From: PLGF01 sp052139695
GTDB lineage: Bacteria; Verrucomicrobiota; Verrucomicrobiia; Limisphaerales; Palsa-1400
NCBI GenBank assembly: GCA_052139695.1
Contig: JBKQWF010000316.1
Coordinates: 1 to 64,000 of the forward strand
Direction: 5' to 3'
DNA length: 64,000 nt
The position numbers and the translations under genes were made by a program. The notes beneath the pieces are model-generated. The model worked only from the letters and a program-made list of their open reading frames with translations. It made no database searches and was not told the DNA's origin. Positions 8,884 through 17,400 of this stretch are shown here, in pieces. The first letter of the stretch is position 1; the number at the start of each line of letters is the position of its first letter.

Positions 8884-10271
8884 GCGCGGCGCAAAATAAA
8901 GACGCAGGCGCGGGCCAAGCCGGCGGTTCCGGATTGGTGCGGGCCTTGACCCTTCAGCAACTTGTTCTGTACGGCATCATCCTCGTCCAACCCACCGCGC
9001 CGATGCCTCTCTACGGAGTCGTTGCCCAGGAGGCAAAGGGGCACGTCGTCACCACTGTCCTCGTGGCCATGGTGGCGATGCTGTTGACAGCGATCAGTTA
9101 CGGGAGGATGGCGGCAATTTATCCGCACGCGGGTTCGGCGTATGCCTATGTCGGGCGGGAGTTGCATCCGGGATTGGGGTATCTGACGGGTTGGGCCATG
9201 GTGTTCGATTACATCCTGAACCCGCTGATCTGCGTCATCTGGTGCAGCAAAGCGGCCATGAATTTTCTGCCGGAGATTCCCTACCCGGTGTGGGCGGTTT
9301 TTTTCACCGTCCTTTTCACGGTGTTGAATCTCAGAGGCATTAAGTCCAGCGCGCGAACCAATGCCTGGATGGCGGCGGGTTTGGGCGTGGTGTTGGTTCT
9401 TTTTTTTGGCGCGGTCGTGAGGTGGCTGTGGATTTCGCCGCCTCTGTCCGCGGACGCCTGGTGGCGGCCTTTTTATGATCCAAAGACCTTTTCCCTTAAA
9501 GCGGTCTCCACCGGCACTTCCATTGCCGTATTAACTTATATCGGGTTCGATGCCATTTCGACCCTTTCGGAGGAAGCGCAGAACCCAAGACGGAATATCT
9601 TGCTGGCGACGGTGCTGACGTGTTTGATCACCGGCGTGCTTGCGGCGGCGGAGGTTTATGCGGCGCAACTGGTCTGGCCGAGCAATAGCGGATTCCATGA
9701 CGCGGATACGGCCTTTGTCGAAGTGGCTGGCAGGGCGGGCGGGAAAGCCCTGTTTGTTATCGTGAATTTTTCCTTGCTCGTGGCGAGCATTGGCTCCGGG
9801 GCAGGCTCCCACTTGGCGGCGGGACGGTTGCTCTACGGGATGGGGCAGGATGACGCGATCCCCAAGCGTTTTTTCGCCGCCGTCTCTCCGAAGACGCATA
9901 TTCCCCGCAACAACATACTTTTGATAGGGGCGATCGTCGGGATCGGCGCGTTTCTGATCAGTTATGAATTGGGCGCGGAGATGCTGAATTTCGGCGCCTT
10001 CATTGGGTTCATGGGGGTCAACATGGCCGCTTTTATTCGCTACTTTGTGCGCGGCGAACGCAAGACCCTCTATGCTTTCCTCCCGCTTCTCGGCTTCTTA
10101 ATCTGCCTTTATATGTGGTTCAGCCTTGGAAAAACGGCCAAGATCGCCGGCCTGATTTGGCTCTCCACAGGGTTTGCCTACGGAGCATGGAGGACCCGCG
10201 GTTTTCGCAAGCCTCTCGCGTTCGTCGCCGTGGATGACGGTAGTGAAGCCGTGCCTCCCAAGGCGCCGTAA
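8880..10271 (+). CDS. APC superfamily amino-acid/polyamine permease
   Basis: A 463-residue integral membrane protein with about 12 hydrophobic segments. The first helix (LVLYGIILVQPTAPMPLYG, about residues 28-46) lies before the first internal ATG, so the start must be upstream. TTG at 8880 overlaps the preceding TGA as TTGA and fits translational coupling; a GTG at 8938 is a weaker option. APC-type features include AIYPHAGSAYAYVGREL (helix 2-3 region) and the GSHLAAGRLLYGMGQDD loop seen in amino-acid permeases of this superfamily. It likely imports or exchanges an amino acid, amine or amino-sugar-related compound. The link to the two enzymes upstream is inferred from the operon. Confidence 0.87.
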   Translation: MSAAQNKDAGAGQAGGSGLVRALTLQQLVLYGIILVQPTAPMPLYGVVAQEAKGHVVTTVLVAMVAMLLTAISYGRMAAIYPHAGSAYAYVGRELHPGLGYLTGWAMVFDYILNPLICVIWCSKAAMNFLPEIPYPVWAVFFTVLFTVLNLRGIKSSARTNAWMAAGLGVVLVLFFGAVVRWLWISPPLSADAWWRPFYDPKTFSLKAVSTGTSIAVLTYIGFDAISTLSEEAQNPRRNILLATVLTCLITGVLAAAEVYAAQLVWPSNSGFHDADTAFVEVAGRAGGKALFVIVNFSLLVASIGSGAGSHLAAGRLLYGMGQDDAIPKRFFAAVSPKTHIPRNNILLIGAIVGIGAFLISYELGAEMLNFGAFIGFMGVNMAAFIRYFVRGERKTLYAFLPLLGFLICLYMWFSLGKTAKIAGLIWLSTGFAYGAWRTRGFRKPLAFVAVDDGSEAVPPKAP

Positions 10272-10302
10272 TGGCTTGGTTCGCTTTCCTGTTTTTTCGC
10301 TC

Positions 10303-10331
10303 TTGACATACATAATGACACAATGTAGTCT
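10303..10331 (+). promoter_or_regulatory. Candidate sigma-70 promoter of padR
   Basis: A perfect TTGACA at 10303-10308 is followed, after a 17-bp spacer, by TAGTCT at 10326-10331 as a weak -10 box. Transcription would begin only a few bases before the ATG at 10338, giving a very short or absent leader. The position matches a dedicated promoter for the PadR gene, separate from the upstream permease operon. Confidence 0.5.
10309..10327. promoter_or_regulatory. Candidate PadR autoregulatory operator
   Basis: An inverted repeat TACAT-N9-ATGTA lies in the spacer of the padR promoter. PadR-family regulators usually bind short ATGT/ACAT-type dyads at their own promoters, and this one would block RNA polymerase directly. 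The dyad is seen; the binding is inferred. Confidence 0.4.
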
Positions 10332-10337
10332 GGGAGC

Positions 10338-10670
10338 ATGATTGCAAGAGAACTTGTTGCCGCTTCGACGGAGCCCCTGCTTCTCTCCCTGCTCTCCAGG
10401 GGCGAAAGCTACGGATATGAGCTGATTCAAGAGGTCAAGCGCCTCTCCGGTGAAAAGATTAAATGGACGGACGGGATGCTGTACCCGGTGTTGCATCGGA
10501 TGGAGGACAACGGCTGGATCAAGTCGCGCTGGGTGGTGATCGACAACGGGCGCAAGCGCAAATACTACTCCATCAAAAAGGACGGACACCAGGTCCTCAA
10601 GGACAAGCGCGAGCAGTGGACTGTGATTTCTGCCGTTCTTGGGGGTCTATGGAAAGGACAACATGTTTAA
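10338..10670 (+). CDS. PadR family transcriptional regulator
   Basis: A 110-residue winged-helix regulator. The segment LLLSLLSRGESYGYELIQEV (about 13-32) and then DGMLYPVLHRMEDNGWI (about 48-64) are diagnostic for the PadR winged helix, with the basic wing NGRKRKYYSI at 74-83. It is of the short PadR-s1 class with almost no C-terminal dimerisation helix beyond the wing. The ATG has its own nearby TTGACA promoter and dyad. Its last 8 bp overlap the start of the next gene, so the two are translationally coupled. PadR proteins of this class often repress an adjacent membrane or signalling gene. Confidence 0.92.
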   Translation: MIARELVAASTEPLLLSLLSRGESYGYELIQEVKRLSGEKIKWTDGMLYPVLHRMEDNGWIKSRWVVIDNGRKRKYYSIKKDGHQVLKDKREQWTVISAVLGGLWKGQHV

Positions 10671-11390
10671 TCTCGAACAAGCAATCTCAGAATGGCGCTG
10701 GGGGATGCTGGCCGCGGGCGTCAAAAACCCCAACGTCGTGGACGAGCTGGAAAGTCATCTCCGCGAAGACGTGGCGCGGCAGGTCCAGTCAGGAGAAAGC
10801 GCGGAGCAAGCGTTTGAATCCGCCGTGCGACGAGTTGGGCAGGCCAGCTTGCTCTCGGGCGAGTTCGCAAAGCTCAACGGGAAGAAATGGGCGCTGCTCA
10901 GGAAACTGAAGGAGATGTTTGTTGGTTCCGTTGAGCCGTCCTTGAGCACGTTTAGCCCAAGCGCCCGACAGACTTTGGAACTGGCCCGGACGGAGGCCCC
11001 ACGCCTTCATCACAATTTTATTGGCACAGAACATGCTTGCTTGGCTTGCTCGCCTTGGAAAGCGGGGTCGTTCCGAATGTCCTGAGAAGAATGGGAGTGG
11101 ATCGCCCAGGTTTGAGAAAGCAAATTGAGAATTGGGTGAGCCATTATCCGGCCCAGGAAATGCCGGACCAGCTTCCCTATACTCCTCGTGCCAGGAAGTC
11201 TCTCCGGCTTGCCGCCCGGGAAGCTAAAGGCTTCCACGAGGCTTGCGTCGGGCCCGAACACATCTTCCTGGGCTTGCTCCTTGAAGGTGATGGTCTGGCG
11301 GGACGTGTTCTCAAGAATCTTGGCCTTCGTTCTGAAACGACCCGAGCAGAAATCCTAAGGGAGTTGGGCCGGAACAATTGTGGCAGATGA
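10663..11390 (+). pseudogene. PadR-coupled protein with N-terminal helical domain and double Clp_N domain, frameshifted
   Basis: The ATG at 10663 has a good GGAAAGGA site and sits inside the end of padR. The first ~85 residues (EWRWGMLAAG, DELESHLREDVARQV, AFESAVRRVG) resemble the helical HAAS/permease-prefix domain commonly encoded next to PadR genes. From about residue 95 the sequence becomes a Clp N-terminal repeat (FSPSARQTLELARTEA, HNFIGTEH). The frame then breaks near 11034-11037. The continuation LLGLLALESGVVPNVL is one frame over and runs, with a second Clp_N repeat (YTPRARKSLRLAAREAKG, GPEHIFLGLLLEGDG), to the TGA at 11390. One missing nucleotide explains it. It could be a real mutation, a sequencing error or programmed frameshifting. 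No Clp ATPase domain is present. Confidence 0.75.
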
Positions 11391-11459
11391 TCCGTCACAG
11401 ACGCTGTTTGAACTGGATTGGCAATAACAGCGATCCAAGCGTGCTTGCTCAGGCTGCCT

Positions 11460-13850
11460 TTACGGCGTGACTTTCAAGATGCCCTGGAGCGTGATTTCCG
11501 CTGAGGATTTGCCGGCCATGATTTCAAAATCGCCCGGCACGACCTTCCAGCGCATATCAATGTCGAGCAGTTGAAGGTCTTCGGGAGTCAGTGTCAAAGT
11601 AACGGATTTTGTCGCACCCGGTTCGAGCGGCACTCTCTCAAATCCGCGGAGTTGTTTGACTGGGACCGCGACCGGCGTGTATTTCTCGTGCAGGTAGAGT
11701 TGGACTGTTTCGGTGCCTGTCCGGTTGCCGGTGTTTTTTACGTCCAAAGTAACCCGTGCCTGGCCGCCGGTGTGTATTTCCGCGGGTTCGATACGCAGAT
11801 TGCTGTATTCAAATTGCGAATAGCCGAGGCCATAACCAAAGGGGTAAAGCGGCGTCGCCGGCATATCCACGTAGCCTTGGTCCATCCGCGCCGCCTTGGC
11901 TGGCTTGAAATTGTAATAGATGGGCAATTGGCCGGAATGCCGGGGAACGGAAATCGCCAAGCGGCCACTGGGATTGTAATTGCCAAAGAGGACATCCGCC
12001 ACCGCTTCACCACCGCGCTCGCCTGGCTCCCACGCCTCGATGAGGGCTGGGACATTGGCCGAAGTCCAACGGGTGGAGAGTGGCCGGCCATTGATCAGCA
12101 CCACGACAGTGGGCGTGCCCGTCGCGAAGACCGCTTGAATGAGGTCCTCCTGGACGCCGGAGAGGTCCAGGCTGGCCACATCATGGCTTTCCCCGTCGGT
12201 ATGCGTGTCATGCTGGCTCTCTCCTACGACAATAACAGCGATCTCCGCCGCCTTGGCCGCTGCGACAGCTTCAGCAAATCCGCTCTTATCCGTTCCGGTA
12301 ATTTCGCAGCCGTGCGCGTGAGTGACTTTGGTTTGAGGCGAGACTGCATGTCTGATTCCTTCAACCACCGTTGTGACAGGCTGCAAAACTTTCCTGGGCG
12401 AATAATCGCCCAATTGGTTCATGACATCATCGGCGTTCGGACCGATGACCGCGATGGACTTCAGGTCTTTTTTGAGTGGCAGCAGATTATTTTCATTTTT
12501 GAGCAGCACGATGCCTTCGCGGCCCGCGCGCAACGCCAGTTCCTGGTTCGCGGCGGAATGCATGACCCGCACAGCATGCTCCACATCGACATACGGATTT
12601 TGGAAGAGGCCGAGGCGGAACTTCTGCTCGAGGATGCGGCGCAGCGCGCGATCGACCAGGGACATGGGCACAAGTCCTTCTTCCACGCTTTGGACGAGCG
12701 ATCCCATGTAGGCTGGTTCGTAGGTGATGTTCAAATCCACTCCCGCCCGCAGGCTGAGCAACCCTGCTTCCTTTTGCGTGGGGACAATGTGCTCATAGAG
12801 CAAGGTGCCAAAGCCGCCGCCTTCACTCGTCACGATTCCGCGGAAACCAATTTCCTGGCGCAAAACATCATTCATCCACTTGACAGAAGCGTGCGCCGGA
12901 ACATCCTCGATTTCGGGGTAACCCGCCATGACACCCAAACCTCCCGCTTTGGTAATCGCCCCAATCCAGGGCGGCATGAAGTTTTCGCGCAGGGAGCGGT
13001 CTGAGAGTTCGATGGCGCCGCGTTCCAAGCCGCTCGCCGGTTCGCTTTGCGTGGGGAAATCTGTCAGGACGGCGATGACCTTGTCCGGCGCGGAAATATC
13101 CGTCCCTTGCGTGCCTTGCACAATCGTCTCGCCCAGGCGCATGTAAAGGTACGGGTCTTCCGTGTAAGCTTCTTCATTTCGCCCCATGCGCGGATCGCGG
13201 TTCACTTCCATCACCAGCGTGGAAAGCATATGAATTCCGACGGCGCGGGCCTCCGCCGCGGACGCCGCGTAAATCGCCTTGACAAGGTCCAGGTCGAAGG
13301 AACTGCCCACGGCCAATCCTTCCGGAAAAACCGTCGCGCCGGAACACATGGCGCCATGCGTGCCTTCCTCGTCCTCCAGAAGCGGTATTTTCAAGCGGGT
13401 TTGGGTCAGCGCGATTTTCTGCAACTCGTTGAAGTACTCAGCCTGCTGGCGCGGGCCCTGGAGCAAAATCTCGTTGGCGAGCGTAAAAAACCCGCAAGCC
13501 GGGCCGATTTCCGCGGTATAAGTCCCGGCCGCAAACTTTCGGCAGGCCTCTGTCTTCGCCGGGACGGTCTGCCCCAGTTCGCCGACATAAACGCAAGGCA
13601 GATTCAGTTGGCCGATTTTTTCTTTGAGCGTCATGCGGCCAATCAGGTCGTTGACGCGTTCTTCCACCGGGCGATTGTGGTCAAGATAAGGAGGTTCTTG
13701 CGCGAGGAGTTGAGGGACGGATAACAGGGCCGCGCTGGCTGCCAGAGCCAGTAAGGCAGGGACGCCTCGCCGAGGCGTCCAAAGCTGCATGGTTAACCAC
13801 CCGCGGACGCCTCGGCGAGGCGTCCCTACCTGACTCGTTACGAATCTCAT
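11460..13850 (-). CDS. Secreted glycoside hydrolase family 3 (beta-glucosidase-like)
   Basis: A 796-residue exported GH3 enzyme. The N-terminal TIM-barrel contains DLIGRMTLKEKIGQLN (about 70-85) and EEGTHGA. An alpha/beta sandwich domain with VVVLINGRPLS and APQPGERGGEA-like segments follows, and then a fibronectin-like C-terminal domain (ARVTLDVKNTGNRTGTETVQLY). GH3 enzymes release beta-linked sugars from the non-reducing end. The nucleophile motif, normally V(V/T)SDW, reads GIVTSEGGG near residue 340, so the expected Asp position is Glu. The ATG at 13850 lies 2 bp after the stop of the gene before it, with GGAG upstream. An alternative start is M21 at 13790. The signal peptide contains repeat-derived residues TPRRGV twice. 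Last gene of a three-gene operon. Confidence 0.9.
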   Translation of the reverse strand: MRFVTSQVGTPRRGVRGWLTMQLWTPRRGVPALLALAASAALLSVPQLLAQEPPYLDHNRPVEERVNDLIGRMTLKEKIGQLNLPCVYVGELGQTVPAKTEACRKFAAGTYTAEIGPACGFFTLANEILLQGPRQQAEYFNELQKIALTQTRLKIPLLEDEEGTHGAMCSGATVFPEGLAVGSSFDLDLVKAIYAASAAEARAVGIHMLSTLVMEVNRDPRMGRNEEAYTEDPYLYMRLGETIVQGTQGTDISAPDKVIAVLTDFPTQSEPASGLERGAIELSDRSLRENFMPPWIGAITKAGGLGVMAGYPEIEDVPAHASVKWMNDVLRQEIGFRGIVTSEGGGFGTLLYEHIVPTQKEAGLLSLRAGVDLNITYEPAYMGSLVQSVEEGLVPMSLVDRALRRILEQKFRLGLFQNPYVDVEHAVRVMHSAANQELALRAGREGIVLLKNENNLLPLKKDLKSIAVIGPNADDVMNQLGDYSPRKVLQPVTTVVEGIRHAVSPQTKVTHAHGCEITGTDKSGFAEAVAAAKAAEIAVIVVGESQHDTHTDGESHDVASLDLSGVQEDLIQAVFATGTPTVVVLINGRPLSTRWTSANVPALIEAWEPGERGGEAVADVLFGNYNPSGRLAISVPRHSGQLPIYYNFKPAKAARMDQGYVDMPATPLYPFGYGLGYSQFEYSNLRIEPAEIHTGGQARVTLDVKNTGNRTGTETVQLYLHEKYTPVAVPVKQLRGFERVPLEPGATKSVTLTLTPEDLQLLDIDMRWKVVPGDFEIMAGKSSAEITLQGILKVTP
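13759..13826. repeat. Double palindrome, family C, inside the GH3 signal-peptide region
   Basis: Two 21-bp near-perfect palindromes, at 13760-13780 and 13805-13825 (each GGACGCCTC[G/C][C/G]CGAGGCGTCC-like), lie 24 bp apart and are flanked by GGCAG/CTACC. The same design occurs at 63751-63832. The element overlaps the coding start of the GH3 gene, where it is translated as GTPRRGV and WTPRRGV. Confidence 0.85.
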
Positions 13851-13852
13851 TT

Positions 13853-14434
13853 TTATTTGTTCTCCGATGCGATCTTGGGTGGTTCAATTCCAGCGGCCGC
13901 GCGATTTATTTTAATCGCGGCAGCCAGGCTGGCGGCGAAGCGGCGGACCGTCCGCCGGATCGTTCCAACGGAAGTGTAGCTGTATGGACCTGCCGGATAG
14001 CCTTGGATAACGACATAATCATAGAGTTTGGGTTTCGCCAAGCGCGATTTGGGCAGCGCGGTCAGAAAAACCAACCCGACGCAGACGGCCCCGGGATCGC
14101 TTCCTTCGACCAAGTCACCCTGGCGCGTCGCCTGGACCGTTCCCGGAAGCAACCATTTTTTGTTCAATGGCGTGCGCATAAGATTGGTGTATCCGCTCTC
14201 CACCACCAATCCATCGGCAGTGATCTTGACAATTTTGCCGCAGATAATCCGGCGACCCTGGATGCAGTCCGCGCGGATTCTTTCGGTGGCCTGCTCGAAG
14301 GCGCGGGCCTGCTGGGGTGGCGTAAGCGGCTGGCTTTCGTTGGTTTGAGTCCGGTTGGTTGATGCGCCCGCATCCGGTTGAGCCGCCGCGCCCGCTGTCG
14401 TCAAGGCCAAGGCGATAATCAGGCGAATGATCAC
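13853..14434 (-). CDS. Small secreted protein of unknown function
   Basis: A 193-residue protein beginning with a GTG at 14434 that overlaps the TGA of the preceding giant gene (GTGA). A signal peptide is evident (IIRLIIALALTTAGAAAQ), then a Gln/Thr-rich linker and a compact domain from about residue 45 (RIRADCIQGRRIICGKIVKITADGLVVESGYTN) that looks like an all-beta SH3/OB-like fold. A basic helix follows near the C-terminus (TIRRTVRRFAASLAAAIK). I do not recognise the family. Co-translation with the giant protein and the GH3 enzyme suggests a role in the same extracellular or periplasmic process. Confidence 0.8.
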   Translation of the reverse strand: MIIRLIIALALTTAGAAAQPDAGASTNRTQTNESQPLTPPQQARAFEQATERIRADCIQGRRIICGKIVKITADGLVVESGYTNLMRTPLNKKWLLPGTVQATRQGDLVEGSDPGAVCVGLVFLTALPKSRLAKPKLYDYVVIQGYPAGPYSYTSVGTIRRTVRRFAASLAAAIKINRAAAGIEPPKIASENK

Positions 14435-17400
14435 GGAGTTATGACGCGATAATACCGGTAAGGCGCAGCAGCCGCTCCAGGATCAACTAAAACAAAAGGG
14501 GCTGTCGCAGGAACATTGGTTATCACGGGCAGCCAGTTTACCAGATCAGTGCTGGTCTGCAAAATATATGTTTGGCCGGCTGGCCCCCAGTACTGCGCCT
14601 GGAAAGAACCATCGGCGAGGATGCCGGGGGCGAATAAATTGTAAAGCGGCGGCACAATCGTAAACAACCCCGAAACCGCAACGCTGTTCACATAGTTGGC
14701 CTCGAAGGCGTTGGCCGTCACGACGGCACTGGAGGCCAGGGGGAACGGCCCGCTGTAGAGGATGGAGTTGGTCGTCGGAAGCGAGCCGTCCAGTGTGTAG
14801 TAAAGGGACGCATTCGGGTCGGGGGGCAGCAACGCCAGAGTGACTTGGTTCGTGAAAATGCCGGGAGCTGGGGAGAGGGTGGGGGGAGGCAGGGCAGGGG
14901 TGCCGCCCAGGCCATTGATCCAGCCGGCCATGACCGTGACGGCGTTTGTGTCAATGAGGTTGCGCGCCAGTGGCGGCATTTTAATGGCCGCTGGCAGCGA
15001 ATTCATCCGATCATAGAGCACCGAGCGCCACACATCCGAGGGTGCGACGATCTTGGCGTTATCGTAACCGAGCGAAAAGGCGGCCGCGGCATTGATGATA
15101 TTCTGGTTGGTCAAGGGAGTGTCGTAGCGAGCATCGAAGGTGATGCCCGTGCCGCCGGGTTGATGGCACTGGGAGCAATTGGCATCCAGGTAAGAACGAG
15201 CGCGTTGGACCAGCGTGGCGTTCAGATTCGTGACGCTGGAGAGTTGTTCAAAATTGGCAATGCCGGCCTCATCGAATGCCGGATAAAAAAGACCGAGATG
15301 GTTGAGGGTCCGCAACTGGTTATCGGTGACGCCGGCAGCAGTATAAGTGTTCGAGCCGTTCAGTTGACGGGTGTTGACTCCCAAAACATAACCCGCGACC
15401 GGCGTATGGCACGTCAAACAGTCCGCCGGGCTTGGATAATACCATTGCTGGCTGACGACCCCGCTGGCGTTGGTAACCAGAATCGTTTCGGTCAGGCTGG
15501 TGGCGAGCAAATCGGCGTCGCTGTTGTCGGGCCGCCATTTGTAAGTGACGCCATAGACCGCGCCGTTGGTGTCGCGAACCAACAATCGCGTTTCCAAACG
15601 CCGCAAAGGAACTTCGGCGTTGGTTTGATTGACTACCAAGTCAAAGTTCTTGACAAAGACCGTGCCTGAGGGAAAGCTCCATGGCCCGGCCGGAGCAAAG
15701 CCAATTTGCCCGGTCGGAACGAGAAGCCCCCCGCTGTTGGGCAAACCCAGGTAGCGACTCTTGACCGCGCCGTCCGACCACAGCGGAGTATTGGGCGCGT
15801 AGGAAATCAAGCCCGCTGCCGGATCACGATTGGAAGTATTGGCAAACGCGCCTGTTTGCGAAAGCAACGCGGGCATGGCACCGGCAAAGGAACCCGGCAT
15901 GTTTTGGTTCAAGAACGGCGCGAGTGTCGCATTGGTGTTCAGCCCATAGGGAAGCCCGCCGCCCGCCGAAATTGTAATGCTCACCGGCATCGAGGTGCTG
16001 CTCAAGCCGCTCCCGTCCACCGCGGTGGCGGCCAACATATAGTCGCCGGCGGAAAGGCCGGTGATGGTAATGGCATAAGGTCGGTTAGTGACAGAGCCGG
16101 CGAAGCCGCCGTTGGTGTAAAAACCGACGGCGCTGAGAGTGTTGTAGAGGGCGTCCGCGTCGGCAGTCAAGGAAACGCTGGCCGGCGCGGTGAAGATAGA
16201 CCCGTTGTTGGGAGCGGACAGCACCACGGCGGGAGGCGGATTGGTGTAGGGATAAAGCTGGGTCCGCGGGATGACGGCTTGCGGAGTGGAAGGACTGCTC
16301 CACAGCAGCTCCGCTGCGCCAGGGCCGGTGTTTTGGAAGTAGTCCAATTGTATATTATAAAGTTGCTGGGCGCGGAGGGTGATGGCCCCGCCATTGGTTT
16401 GCGCTGAGGCATTAGTCGTCCAAGCGGAAATCACCAACTGACCGTTGACCCACAATCTGGCACCGTCTTGGGAGATGGTAGTGAACGTATAGGTCTCGCT
16501 ATACGCTGGCTGCAAGCACCCTGTCCAACGAACGGCGAAGTTGGTTCGGCCAATGAATGTGCTGGGACCGGCGCTGCTCCAGTTGAAATTGACCACGGCA
16601 TCCGTCCGCATCAGCGTTGGCGGCAAATCGAAGACGCTGTTGGTGAACGCTGTGCCGCTGGTGATTGCCCAGTAATCGCCGAGCAAACCAACGCCGTTGC
16701 CGATGGCGGCGCTGTCGATAAATCCGGCGGTGGCGACGCCGCTGTTTGCGGCGCCAGATTGCGCGGCGATGGCTTGCACGGTTGCGCTCGTTGTCAAGAC
16801 GAAGGGGCCGGTGTAGGCGGTTGAGTTGGTGGTGGGCGTGGTTCCGTCCAAAGTATAATAAAAGGCAGAGTTAGGGGTGGCGTCGGAGAGGGTTACGGTG
16901 ACGGAATTGGTGAACAAACCTCCGTTTGGGGAGATCGCCGGCGTGGCCAGGAAAAGGCTGTTCCCAAAAATGGAAAGGGCATATTGCGCGCCGACAAAAA
17001 CCTTTCCATTCACGACCGTTGGCGTCGTCATTTGAATGGCTCCGCCGGGATTATCACGCGCGGCGTTTTGGCTGCTGTTGTAAAGTTCCTGGGCGAGGTT
17101 GGTCGCGTTGTAAGCGTGCAAGACGGCGGGGCCGCTGCTGGCAAAGGCGTCGGATTGAATGGTCCAAACGATGCCGTTGCTGGCGCCATTCGCAGAGATG
17201 GATGGCGTGCCGCCTAGAGCGCTGAAACTGGTGGCGGCCTGGGAGAGGGGAGTGGCTTTGATGACACCATTGCTGATCAGGAATCCCTTGGTCACGTCAC
17301 CCACACCTTGATAATAAATCTGATGATTAAAGTAGGCCGGTGTACTGAAGGCGCTGCCGATAGCGCCTGGGACTTCCTGCACGATTTGGCTGTCGTTGGC

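Noticed and set aside
11571..13004. 477-codon plus-strand frame
   Set aside because: Antisense to the GH3 gene, which has clear family motifs; no independent support.
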